From Mucilaginibacter sabulilitoris (GTDB lineage: Bacteria > Bacteroidota > Bacteroidia > Sphingobacteriales > Sphingobacteriaceae), in assembly GCF_034262375.1 (NCBI RefSeq), contig NZ_CP139558.1:5642001-5706000 (forward strand): DNA of 64,000 nucleotides, in the 5' to 3' direction. The notes under the pieces were generated by a model. That model searched no databases. It was not told the origin of the DNA and worked only from the letters and a program-made list of their open reading frames with translations. The position numbers and the translations under genes were made by a program. Positions within the stretch are counted from its first letter, which is position 1; the number at the start of each line of letters is the position of its first letter. Of the stretch, positions 43,850 to 53,600 are shown in pieces.

Positions 43850-46800
43850 CTATTCAACAAGCAATTTTGACGATAAATTCCCGGTTAATGACGTTGTATT
43901 GATGATGTAAACACCGCGGTCTAACTTGCTAAGTAAGGTTATATATAAACTTGCCGTTCCCGTGTCATCGGTCACAAACTTTTCAGTTTGCAGCAGCTTC
44001 CCCGACATATTACTTATCGATACCGACACATTCTCGCCCTTGGCAAAGTTGTTTGCATTTAAATAAAAACTACTACCTGAATTCGGGTTCGGATAAACGG
44101 TTATTTTCTTTGTTCCCACATCAAGCAGCCTGTTAACTTGTAACGCTGCTACAGAAGTATTTGAAACCTGAAATAGCTCTACACCGGCAATACCTACCCT
44201 ATCGGCAGTTGGGTTAAACCTTAAGGTTAAAACACCATCATTTACGGTGGTACTGAAATCTTTAACCAGGGCAGTTCTATATCCTACTTCCCTGAAAATA
44301 TCGAAATTGGTCAACACCTCCTGGTTTTCTATAAATGTTGAAAACACCCTCGACGCCGGAGCGGTCCAGTAATTTTCAACAAAATGCATCCTAACCAGGT
44401 AATCGCCATTGGTAACAGGTATTTCTAACCTTGTTTCAGCAAGCGCTGCTGCTGCTGATAAATAAGAGAGATATAACGAATCAATATCAGTACCCGCCAC
44501 ACCTGTTGGAGACACCTGCTGATCAAGCTTTACCGATCCTTTGCGAAAGTTTTTATCAGTCTCATACACGTTATTACCTATTGTTACATTAGCATCTCCT
44601 CCGCCGGCTTTTATCCGTCTGATTACATTCACGGTACTGGTACTGCTATTGCCAATGCCATAAAGCGGGATGCGAAGCGGTGCAGAGGCGCTGTTATAAT
44701 TTACCAGCAAAGCCGCGTTTTTAATGCCCACCGACGATGGTGTAAATTTCACTGTCAAAGGTGTAGTTACCTGTACTTTAAGGGTTGATGTTTTCAATGC
44801 GGTTACGCTAAACTCGCTGGCGTTGGGCCCGGTGATGCTTACCCCCTTTAATGCTATATCCGAATCGGTTGTACCATCAGGGTAAGTTAGTCCGGTATTT
44901 TTAACGGAGATAGTAACCGATGTGGATGCTCCTGTAAGGGTTGGATCAAAATTCACAGCAGTTACGGGCGTTGCAGCCAGGTCTGAATAATGAACCGATC
45001 CCGAATCAGGTTTTATATTATCTACGTAATATACATTATCCTGATAATCATAGTTAGTGGCTGCAATGCCCACATAATCACAATCCAAAATGTAAGCATT
45101 AGGCACAATATTTCCATTGGCATCCATTACCTTCATTACCCTGATACCTATAAGTCCATCAGCATTCTTTGTCCTGTCTGAGTACGAACTTCCTACCTTA
45201 ATTCCAAAAGCAGTGGTTGGGTTAAATGTACCCATGGCAGGTGAACTGGAAGTATTTGCAAGCCTCGGCATTAATGACTGGCCATCCAAACTGTTGTGTG
45301 TAAATACGGTATTAGGCGTTGGTGAACCCTTCCTGTAATATTGGAAAGATTCAACTGCCGCGCAGCATCCGTGATAGGCAGCCATTTGATGAACAGTTAC
45401 GGGTTTGCTCGGATCGGCCTTTACAAAATAGGAAGCAACCACTTCGCTTGAATTGGGTACACGAGTGGTACCATTAATATTGCCATCATCATGCCCAAAA
45501 CCTGTGGTTGTTTTAAAACCAAATGCCGATATAATTTGGCTGGCATAAGGCTCATATATACTCTCACCTTCTTTTTGCCAAAGACCAACAAGTACAACTT
45601 TTTTAACCGGGGCCAGGCTATCGTTGCTGGCGATCGTTAACGTATCTGTAAAGAAGCTACGCGTTGAAGCAGCATCTCTGGCTCTGAACTGTATGGTTAT
45701 CTGGGTAGAAGTTCCCGGGTTTATCCCTATAGGTACTGTTCCGGTAGAATCGCCGCTTGCTGTGACTATTTTCCAGGCTGCGGGTTTAGATAAGGTTAAT
45801 TTATTTATGTTCAACCTTGCTGTTCCCTCATTACCTATCTGGAGCTTTATTTTATCATGATTGGCGTTATATGGCGTAATGGGATCTGTCCTTCGCCATG
45901 GGACCTGGATCAATGAAAATATTAAACGGTCATCTGAAGGGAAGGCGTCAGGGTTTTTCAAAACCATATACACTCCTTTTGATGATTGCGCGGCTATACT
46001 AAATGTATAATCACTGGTTATTCTCTGGTTATTATTAGCGTCAACCGCCTTTACTTTCAGAGTGTAATTACCCGCTGCAGTGATACTGAATGGTGCTGTA
46101 TAATTAACATAAGTACCATTGTTTACTGAATATTGTAATGAAGCGAGCCCCGAGCCGCCCAAATCGTTAGCGGTTATAATTACTTGTACCTGACCATCAT
46201 ATACACCTGCCGATTTCAGTGTACCTGTAAATCTTGCACTTGCCGTGGGCAAGGTAGCATCTGTAACGGGGGTGGCAGGAGCAAAGGTTAAATAGTTCAT
46301 TTTGGTATTACTACCTCCATTGGCATCAATGGTTAACTTGCCATCGCTCACCTGTACAGTTGCAATCGCCGATTTATATTTCGAAGATGCAGAAGGTATA
46401 AAATCACTTATTGTTGGTAATCCTTCTACATTTATCTCGTGATTGCTATCATAGTAGCCATCATCACCCGCACTTACTGTTACGCGATATAGTCCGTTGG
46501 GTACAACATACTCCCAGGTACCCGGTCTTTGACCGGCGGTAGAAGCCTGCATTTGTACAATTGAGCGCAGTTTTTCGTCACTGGTACCGGTCCGGATACG
46601 CATATTAGCCTGCAAATCTGCTGGCTGTTTGGTCACAGGGTCTATCCAGCCATATTTCCGGGTTGCATCAAAAGGCAGGCCTGTATCCCCGGTATAGCCT
46701 GCCGGTACAGTTGAACCTGATGGTAAGAAATCAATATTTACGCTTTGCGATACGGGAATATCCGTACCGATAATTGAAAAATCATCAAAACTATAAGTAA

Positions 46801-47638
46801 CCGCTGTTGTCGCGTTCCGGTGGGTGGCATATATGGCGGCATAGGCTGTACTGTTAGTTAAGCCCATGCCTGTTATGTCCACACCCGTTGAAGAGTATCC
46901 TGTACCAGCATTTGTGAAATTTACACCATCGGTTGAATACAGACCATCTACTGTGTTAGTTGAAGGATCAATTACCAGGCGCAAACTCACTGTTTTTGTA
47001 TTTAACCCACTTATTGCAGCGGTTATACGCTGATCAGGATTAGCTTTTCCGGATACTGAGCTTGAAACATCATTTAACTCCTTCCTTAACTCTACCTTAT
47101 TTCCGCTTACCGTTAATTTAATATAAGTTTTATCATCCAAACCATACCAGATACCAGCCTGCTGAGATTGCGTACCATTTACCGGATTGATTAGCTTCAC
47201 GTCAATCTGCAACTTCTTATCGGTAGGTATCTTTACTCCTAAAATATTCAGCTGGTTGTTATTGGTCAAAAAATCTATACCTTTGTTGGTTACCAGTTGC
47301 AGCCGGCCGCCAGTGAGCGTTATTTTTGATGGCTCATACCCCGGAACAAGGCTATTAGATGGTTGCCCGTCGACAGCTAATCTTGTGCCCGAATAGTCAT
47401 TTACTGTAGTAAATCCCGTACCCTGTCCATTCTTATCTGCTATAGTATTATTTACGGGAGCATTGAATGATAAACTATATGGCAAGGTTACCTGTAACGA
47501 TGTACAAGGAAGGGTACTTAAGGGGCTGCAGCCATCCTGTGCATAAACAGCATTACAAAGCAGGCATAAAAGCAATAGCGCTAAATTTGCCTTGTACAGC
47601 TTTGCCAAACCGAAACCGGGGTAATTGTTTTTTTTCAT
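43850..47638 (-). CDS. Giant secreted lectin/malectin protein with T9SS sorting domain
   Basis: 1262 aa from the ATG at 47636-47638 (a GTG 38 codons upstream is rejected since the signal segment is at YKANLALLLLCLLCNAVYAQ). Modules in order: a concanavalin-like region shared with the protein at 50660 (about 45-300), a malectin-like domain (about 300-460), an Ig-like domain (about 470-550), a central unknown region, ASH-like repeats, a second malectin domain (about 1020-1170), and a type-A C-terminal T9SS domain (ITVYPNPNSGSSFYLNANNF, GVYIINTTSL). It should be anchored on the cell surface and probably binds carbohydrate, perhaps the exopolysaccharide made by the same locus. Confidence 0.82.
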   Translation of the reverse strand: MKKNNYPGFGLAKLYKANLALLLLCLLCNAVYAQDGCSPLSTLPCTSLQVTLPYSLSFNAPVNNTIADKNGQGTGFTTVNDYSGTRLAVDGQPSNSLVPGYEPSKITLTGGRLQLVTNKGIDFLTNNNQLNILGVKIPTDKKLQIDVKLINPVNGTQSQQAGIWYGLDDKTYIKLTVSGNKVELRKELNDVSSSVSGKANPDQRITAAISGLNTKTVSLRLVIDPSTNTVDGLYSTDGVNFTNAGTGYSSTGVDITGMGLTNSTAYAAIYATHRNATTAVTYSFDDFSIIGTDIPVSQSVNIDFLPSGSTVPAGYTGDTGLPFDATRKYGWIDPVTKQPADLQANMRIRTGTSDEKLRSIVQMQASTAGQRPGTWEYVVPNGLYRVTVSAGDDGYYDSNHEINVEGLPTISDFIPSASSKYKSAIATVQVSDGKLTIDANGGSNTKMNYLTFAPATPVTDATLPTASARFTGTLKSAGVYDGQVQVIITANDLGGSGLASLQYSVNNGTYVNYTAPFSITAAGNYTLKVKAVDANNNQRITSDYTFSIAAQSSKGVYMVLKNPDAFPSDDRLIFSLIQVPWRRTDPITPYNANHDKIKLQIGNEGTARLNINKLTLSKPAAWKIVTASGDSTGTVPIGINPGTSTQITIQFRARDAASTRSFFTDTLTIASNDSLAPVKKVVLVGLWQKEGESIYEPYASQIISAFGFKTTTGFGHDDGNINGTTRVPNSSEVVASYFVKADPSKPVTVHQMAAYHGCCAAVESFQYYRKGSPTPNTVFTHNSLDGQSLMPRLANTSSSPAMGTFNPTTAFGIKVGSSYSDRTKNADGLIGIRVMKVMDANGNIVPNAYILDCDYVGIAATNYDYQDNVYYVDNIKPDSGSVHYSDLAATPVTAVNFDPTLTGASTSVTISVKNTGLTYPDGTTDSDIALKGVSITGPNASEFSVTALKTSTLKVQVTTPLTVKFTPSSVGIKNAALLVNYNSASAPLRIPLYGIGNSSTSTVNVIRRIKAGGGDANVTIGNNVYETDKNFRKGSVKLDQQVSPTGVAGTDIDSLYLSYLSAAAALAETRLEIPVTNGDYLVRMHFVENYWTAPASRVFSTFIENQEVLTNFDIFREVGYRTALVKDFSTTVNDGVLTLRFNPTADRVGIAGVELFQVSNTSVAALQVNRLLDVGTKKITVYPNPNSGSSFYLNANNFAKGENVSVSISNMSGKLLQTEKFVTDDTGTASLYITLLSKLDRGVYIINTTSLTGNLSSKLLVE

Positions 47639-47778
47639 GACAGTTTTTGAAATTGTTTTGGAAGAGGTTTTTATGGAGACCGTTAATACGGATTGATTCC
47701 TGACAGAAGAATTAAGCAGCAGCCTCCTGATTAACACAAGAGGCTGCGCCACTAATATTTATTTATATCACTTTTTAT

Positions 47779-50586
47779 TTAATGCATTTTTGAAACTGAA
47801 GCCTTTGCGATATTCTGATCTTCAGATTTTTTATTTACCCGCAACAGTGTAATTTGTGACGTTAGGTTAGGATTATCATTCCAGTTAAATTCACTGATAT
47901 ATAAATTCCCATTCATAACATCCTCCGTAATATCAAGCGGGTTGGCAAAACCGGCCATCCCATCCAGTCCATAATTACTGGCGCCCGTAGCCGCGCGTAC
48001 AATATCATATAAGTGCCCGTCTTTTAAATGGGCTGGGTTGTTATCTTTAACCATTGAACCGGGCTCCAAAACCATTATATCGCCACCGCCACTAAACCTG
48101 CAAACTAATAGCTTCCCTTTAAGTGCACCATTAAAGGCATCGTTTTTATATTCAATTACGCCATTAGGCGATTTATTAAAACCAAAATCAAACGCTGCCC
48201 CGCGATAATTCACATCCGGCTTGATTGTGGCCGGGTAAACAGGATTATCACTATACCCGCGATTTATAACATATTCGCCCCTGAGCGGGTTAGGATGACC
48301 AAAAAAGCCTACCGGTTTGTTGGGGTCTATTCTGAACAGCCAATCGTGCTGAACCGGCACATTCATGGTTGAAGGAACATCCGGACCATTATAAAAGGTT
48401 CCATCAGGTCTTCGGGTACCCTTTACAGATTCGGGAGAATTTCCGCCTCCTCCCGACCCATTAGCCGGAACATATAACTGCCCATTGCTATGCCAAACCA
48501 AATCATAGGCGTTACGGATGCCCGACGCATAGATAGTAAGCGGGGAATTTACACTATATGGATTGTATGTACCATCGGGCAGTCGGTAAGGACTGGCCGA
48601 CGCATGGTTAATTAAATTTTGATCGGCAGTTGTTTGTACATTAAGGGGTAACTTTATCTTATTAAGCTTCTTAATATTAAGTCGTAATATAGCTCCTGCC
48701 AGTAAGGTTTCGTCCCTTTGCCAGCCCTTATCATATTTCCCGGCCGAAGTATTACTTCCAACTGATATGTACAATGCACTATCGGGGCCAAATGCCATAC
48801 TGTTAACCATATGGTCTCTGGTTGATCTGGGTAGTTTGGTAACAACCTGCTCTTCATTTTGCAGATCCGCGCCGCTTAATCTGGATATATTGCCATCAAA
48901 CATAGGGGCGGCAACCAAACCTGATGATGAATATGACACCCACGCAATCAGGTTTTTTGCTGTTGATCTTATATCAAATGTTAAACCTATGGCAGTTGTT
49001 TCACCACGCTTTTTTACGAGTGTATTAATAACCCGCATGTTATTCAGCATTCCCTGGTTATGGTCAACATCATACCTTTCAATGCTGCCGTCCATTTTTA
49101 AAGCGTAGAACCGGCCATCGGGACCAAAAGTTAAAGAAGTGTACTTTTTATTTTGTGTTCCAGGGATTGATATTTTCGTAAATCCGGCTTTTAAAAGATT
49201 ACTTGAATCTACTGGTGCTGCCACCGTAGAAAAGGTTGTTTCAAATGGTAAAAACGAAGCACCGCTATATGATTTTACGCTATCGGTTATAATAAATTTA
49301 TATACAGTATTGGCTTCAAGTGGTCTTAACGGCGAAAAGCTTATCGCGTCGCCCCCGCCTGTTCCCTGAACATTTCCCTGAACACTGGAAACCTCACCGT
49401 TACTGATTTTCAACAATTTAACCGTTTTGGTGTTTATAGTAGCATTATCAACTCCCCCTTTAAAGCCATCTACTGCGGGTACTGACAAGTTATTTGCCGC
49501 TATTACTGAATTATTCACTACCCTGGCACCGTTAACCGGGTTTGATGATATTACATAAGGCCGGTTGTGGTCAACAACCCTTAATTCGAGATTCATTGAA
49601 GCGCTGCTATATCCATCGGCCGATAGTTTAACACTTGCTAAATAATTACCTGGGGGCAATTTTCTCGCCTGGGAATAATCTAACGTCACTGAGGTATCAC
49701 TTGCCGATTTTACCGGTAAAAATTTCAGCCAATTTTTGGCGGATCCGGCATAAAGAGCTGTTAAATTATAAGCTACGTCAGCATTTACCGAATTGTGAAG
49801 CCTTAATGTACATACTTTAGCATCATTGCCTGTATTTTCAATGAGTAAATTTTGATTATTTGCCGAAAGATAGACGTAGGGAGCGATGTTAACGGGTGCA
49901 ATTTCAATATAGCAAATTTTGGTGTTTGTACCGCCGTCTGCATCAATTGTCAAGAAGCCATCACTTACCGTTACCGTAACAGTGGCTGTTTTAAACCTGC
50001 CCGGACTTCTTAACCTTCCCAGCGGTTTAAAATCTGATATCGCTTTAACTCCCTCAACGTTGATACAATTATTCTCATAAGCCTTGCCCACTTCGCCATC
50101 GCCTACAGCCACATTAACTTTATAAACACCATTAAGTAATTTAATTTCCCAATAGGCTTCAGTTTTTTCTCCCTGAAATACTCCGTACAAAAAAGTGTTT
50201 ATATTATTAGCCTGCATGTGAACAAATGTCGAAAGCAGAACATCCTCGGGTTCTGTACGCGCTCTGCCGTTACCCCTTAGATCAATCGGTTTACTATCAG
50301 CTCTCCTTTTCCAACCGTATTGTAGTTGCGCGCCTTCGTAAGTATCTGGCCGGTAACCAAATGATTCCCCCATGTCTTTAAGCCATCCTGGCGGCGGGCT
50401 TGTTTTATCATCCTGAAAATTTATCTTAACCGGCTCTATCAACGGAGTTTCAGTCAAGTAAAGAAAAGCTTCTGAACTTTCTTTTTGCCTGTGGGTAGAT
50501 GCCTTAATTATTGATTTATAATTATTACAAAGAAAAAACGCCAGGGCGCAAAATAAAATAACATATAAATAAACCCCTCGCTTCAT
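47779..50586 (-). CDS. Secreted malectin-like / Ig-like / sorbosone-dehydrogenase-type beta-propeller protein
   Basis: About 935 aa from the ATG at Met9 (MKRGVYLYVILFCALAFFLC as signal or anchor); a start eight codons earlier at 50610 is possible. Order: malectin-like (INFQDDKTSPPPGWLKDMGE to NTKICYIEIAP), linker Ig, Big_5-like Ig (RPYVISSNPVNGARVVNNSV), then a glucose/sorbosone dehydrogenase-type propeller (KYTSLTFGPDGRFYALKMDG, STRDHMVNSMAFGPDSALYI, GIRNAYDLVWHSNGQLYVPA, GKLLVCRFSGGGDIMVLEPG). It equals the middle of the 1487-residue neighbour but lacks its N-terminal lectin module and its T9SS domain, so its final location may differ. Confidence 0.8.
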   Translation of the reverse strand: MKRGVYLYVILFCALAFFLCNNYKSIIKASTHRQKESSEAFLYLTETPLIEPVKINFQDDKTSPPPGWLKDMGESFGYRPDTYEGAQLQYGWKRRADSKPIDLRGNGRARTEPEDVLLSTFVHMQANNINTFLYGVFQGEKTEAYWEIKLLNGVYKVNVAVGDGEVGKAYENNCINVEGVKAISDFKPLGRLRSPGRFKTATVTVTVSDGFLTIDADGGTNTKICYIEIAPVNIAPYVYLSANNQNLLIENTGNDAKVCTLRLHNSVNADVAYNLTALYAGSAKNWLKFLPVKSASDTSVTLDYSQARKLPPGNYLASVKLSADGYSSASMNLELRVVDHNRPYVISSNPVNGARVVNNSVIAANNLSVPAVDGFKGGVDNATINTKTVKLLKISNGEVSSVQGNVQGTGGGDAISFSPLRPLEANTVYKFIITDSVKSYSGASFLPFETTFSTVAAPVDSSNLLKAGFTKISIPGTQNKKYTSLTFGPDGRFYALKMDGSIERYDVDHNQGMLNNMRVINTLVKKRGETTAIGLTFDIRSTAKNLIAWVSYSSSGLVAAPMFDGNISRLSGADLQNEEQVVTKLPRSTRDHMVNSMAFGPDSALYISVGSNTSAGKYDKGWQRDETLLAGAILRLNIKKLNKIKLPLNVQTTADQNLINHASASPYRLPDGTYNPYSVNSPLTIYASGIRNAYDLVWHSNGQLYVPANGSGGGGNSPESVKGTRRPDGTFYNGPDVPSTMNVPVQHDWLFRIDPNKPVGFFGHPNPLRGEYVINRGYSDNPVYPATIKPDVNYRGAAFDFGFNKSPNGVIEYKNDAFNGALKGKLLVCRFSGGGDIMVLEPGSMVKDNNPAHLKDGHLYDIVRAATGASNYGLDGMAGFANPLDITEDVMNGNLYISEFNWNDNPNLTSQITLLRVNKKSEDQNIAKASVSKMH

Positions 50587-50659
50587 GCTTTTTAAGAAAA
50601 TACCACTCATCTTGTATAATTAAAAATTAATCAGTACCCGCGCAAGGCACTAACTTAAA

Positions 50660-53600
50660 TTAAGGACTGTTAATAAGGATTTTTGCATATTTAAACCCAC
50701 TTGAATAAACCGCCCTTATTATATAATATTTATTACGGTCGGGCTTAATTTCAAAATGGGTATCTGCTTGTCCCTGCGCATTTGTTGTAATTTTTATCGT
50801 TTTAAGCTTTTTACCATCCATACTGTATAAAGAAATGGTTACGACTTCATTTACTTTAAAATTTCTAAGTTTTACATATAGCGGCCCGCCACCATTAGGA
50901 TTCGGATAGGCCTGTAAAACGCGCTCATCACCTTTCAGATCTTTGGTCGCTTCTTTCTCGCCGCCATTTTTCTTTACTGAATCTATTATCTGGGCGCCGC
51001 TGACGTCTACCACTTTTATGGTATCCTCTATACTGGTTACCTTAAGCTTTGCATTTAAGGCATCTTTTAATGGCGAACGCAGATATACTTTAAATGTCAG
51101 GGAACTATTTTTTTTCAGTATTAAGGGAGCTTTTTTGTTAGGTAGGGGTATATTGGCTATTTTAACTTTGGAGGCATCAGTTCCATAAATGCTAATGTCT
51201 TTTACTTTTACTGTCCTATCTCCCCTATTGCTCAATGTTACTTCATACTCTTTATCCTGATACTCATTAGCTGCAGTTTGTGGGACAGCTGTGAGGGAGA
51301 GCATTGCGGGTGGTGGTGATGAACCCGTTACCTTTAAAAGCGTGATCTGCGAAATAAGGTTAGGATTATCATTCCAGTTATACTCAATTACATATAAATT
51401 GCCGTTAACAACATCTTCAGTAATATCCAGCGGATTAGCGAAGCCCGACATACCCACCAGGCCGCTGTTCCCCGAACCGGTAGTAACCTTAACAATATCA
51501 TAAATACGATCATCGCTGCCCACGGAGTTATCTTTCACTAATGAACCGGGCTGCATAACAATAATATCGCCGCCACCGCTAAAACGGCAGACCAATAATT
51601 TCCCTTTTAGCACACCGTTAAAAGTATTGCTCTTATATTCCAATGCTCCGTCTGGTGAGTTATTTAAACCAAAATTGTACGCAGGGCGATAGCGTATATC
51701 GGCCACAATTGCGGGCGAATAAAGCGGATTGTCTGCAAACCCACGGTTTATTACATATTCGCCCCGTAACGGATTAGGATGACCATAATAACCTACAGGT
51801 TTATCTGGGTTAACCCTAAACAGCCAATCATTTTGCACTTGTACACCTGTAGTAGCGGGTATAACCGGGCCATTGTACAATGAGCCATCGGGCCGTCGCG
51901 TGCCGGCTACCGATGCGGGAGAATTCCCGCCTCCGCCAGATCCGTTGGTTGGAAGATATAACTGGCCGTTAGTATGCCAAACCAGGTCATAGGCGTTACG
52001 TACCCCCGATGCATAAATAGTTAATGGTGAATTGCTGCCATACGGATTATAGGTACCATCGCTCATGGTTGCTGCTACAGCAGGAGCGCTATTGATAACA
52101 CTTTGGGTGGAAGTTGTTTGTACATTAAGCGGTAAAACAAACGCATTAAGCTTAGTAGTATCCAATCTTAACACCGTGCCAGAGAGCAAACTTTCGGCCC
52201 TTTGCCAGTCATTATCAAACGACCCTGCAGAGCTGTTGCTTCCCTGGCAAATATAAAGCGCGTTGTCTGGACCGAAGGATAATCCGTTAACCATATGGTC
52301 ACGGGTAGAACGGGGAAGCTTGGTAACCATTAATTGCTCGTTTTGCAAGCTATCACCAGATAAACGCGAAATATTACCATCAAATGCAGGTGCGGTAGTG
52401 AGTCCTGCCGAAGAGTGCGAAACCCACACGATTACATTTGTCGCGGTTGATCGTGGATCGAAAGCTAAACCTATAGCCGAACGGTTTCCATATTTATTAA
52501 TAAGGGTTCTTATTGTTTTATCAAGCGTAAGTGACCCGTCGGCATGATTAATAATGTACCGCTCAATTGCCCCATCGAGCCTTAATGCATAAAACTTATC
52601 ATCGGGTCCTATTTTTACCGAACTGTATTTTTTATTTTGTGTTCCAGGTACAGCAATTTTGGTAAACTGTGCGTTAAGCAGCGTAGATGAATCTATTTTG
52701 GCTGCTTCGGTTGTAAAAGTAGCTTCATAAGGTGCAAACGCAGCACCCGCATATGACTTTACATCTGATGTGATAACAAACTTATAGATAGTGTTGGGCA
52801 ACAAGCTTGATGATGGAGAAAAGCTTATGGCGTCTCCGCCGCCTGTTCCCTGTACCACACCGGGTACCAGCGTTAATGAAGTATCTACTTGCTTGTATAA
52901 TTTTACACTTGCATTTGTAATAGTGCTGTTATCAACCCCTCCCTGAAAACCTGCTACAACAGGCACACGCAAATTATTGGCAGCAATACTTACTGTGCTT
53001 ACCGGAATATTTATAGCTCCGTTTGCCGGCGTTGATGAAACAACATAGGGCCTTAAGCTATCAACAACACTTATTTGTACAGGAAGTACCGCACTTGTAA
53101 ACTGACCTGAGGTTGCTTTTACCGTAGCTTTATAAATACCTACGGGTAAATTTTTAGCTGCAGTATAATTAAAAGCCACATTTGGTTGTACCCCTGTTTG
53201 CGCAGGATTTAAGCTAATCCATCCGGTTGCACCGCTTGCATAGGTTACTGCTACATTGTAGGCTGTTGCCAGATTATTTGAGCTCCCTAATGATACCGAA
53301 ACCGAATTGGTAACAGGCGATCCCTTTTTTATAAGTAAATTTTGATTAGTTGTGGCCCAGTATAAGTATGGATTTAAAGATACCGGAACGATGTTGGCAA
53401 AGTTGAGCTTGGTATTAATACCGCCATCGGCATTTATAGTTAAATATTCATCAGCCACTGTTACCCTTGTTGTTGCTGATTTAAAACGGCCGATGGTGCC
53501 TTGTTTACCACTGGGTATAAAGAGGTTTATGGCGTTCACTCCCTCTATATTAATGCTATGCTTTTCGGGCGAGGCATTAACCGTACCGTCGCCAACCGAA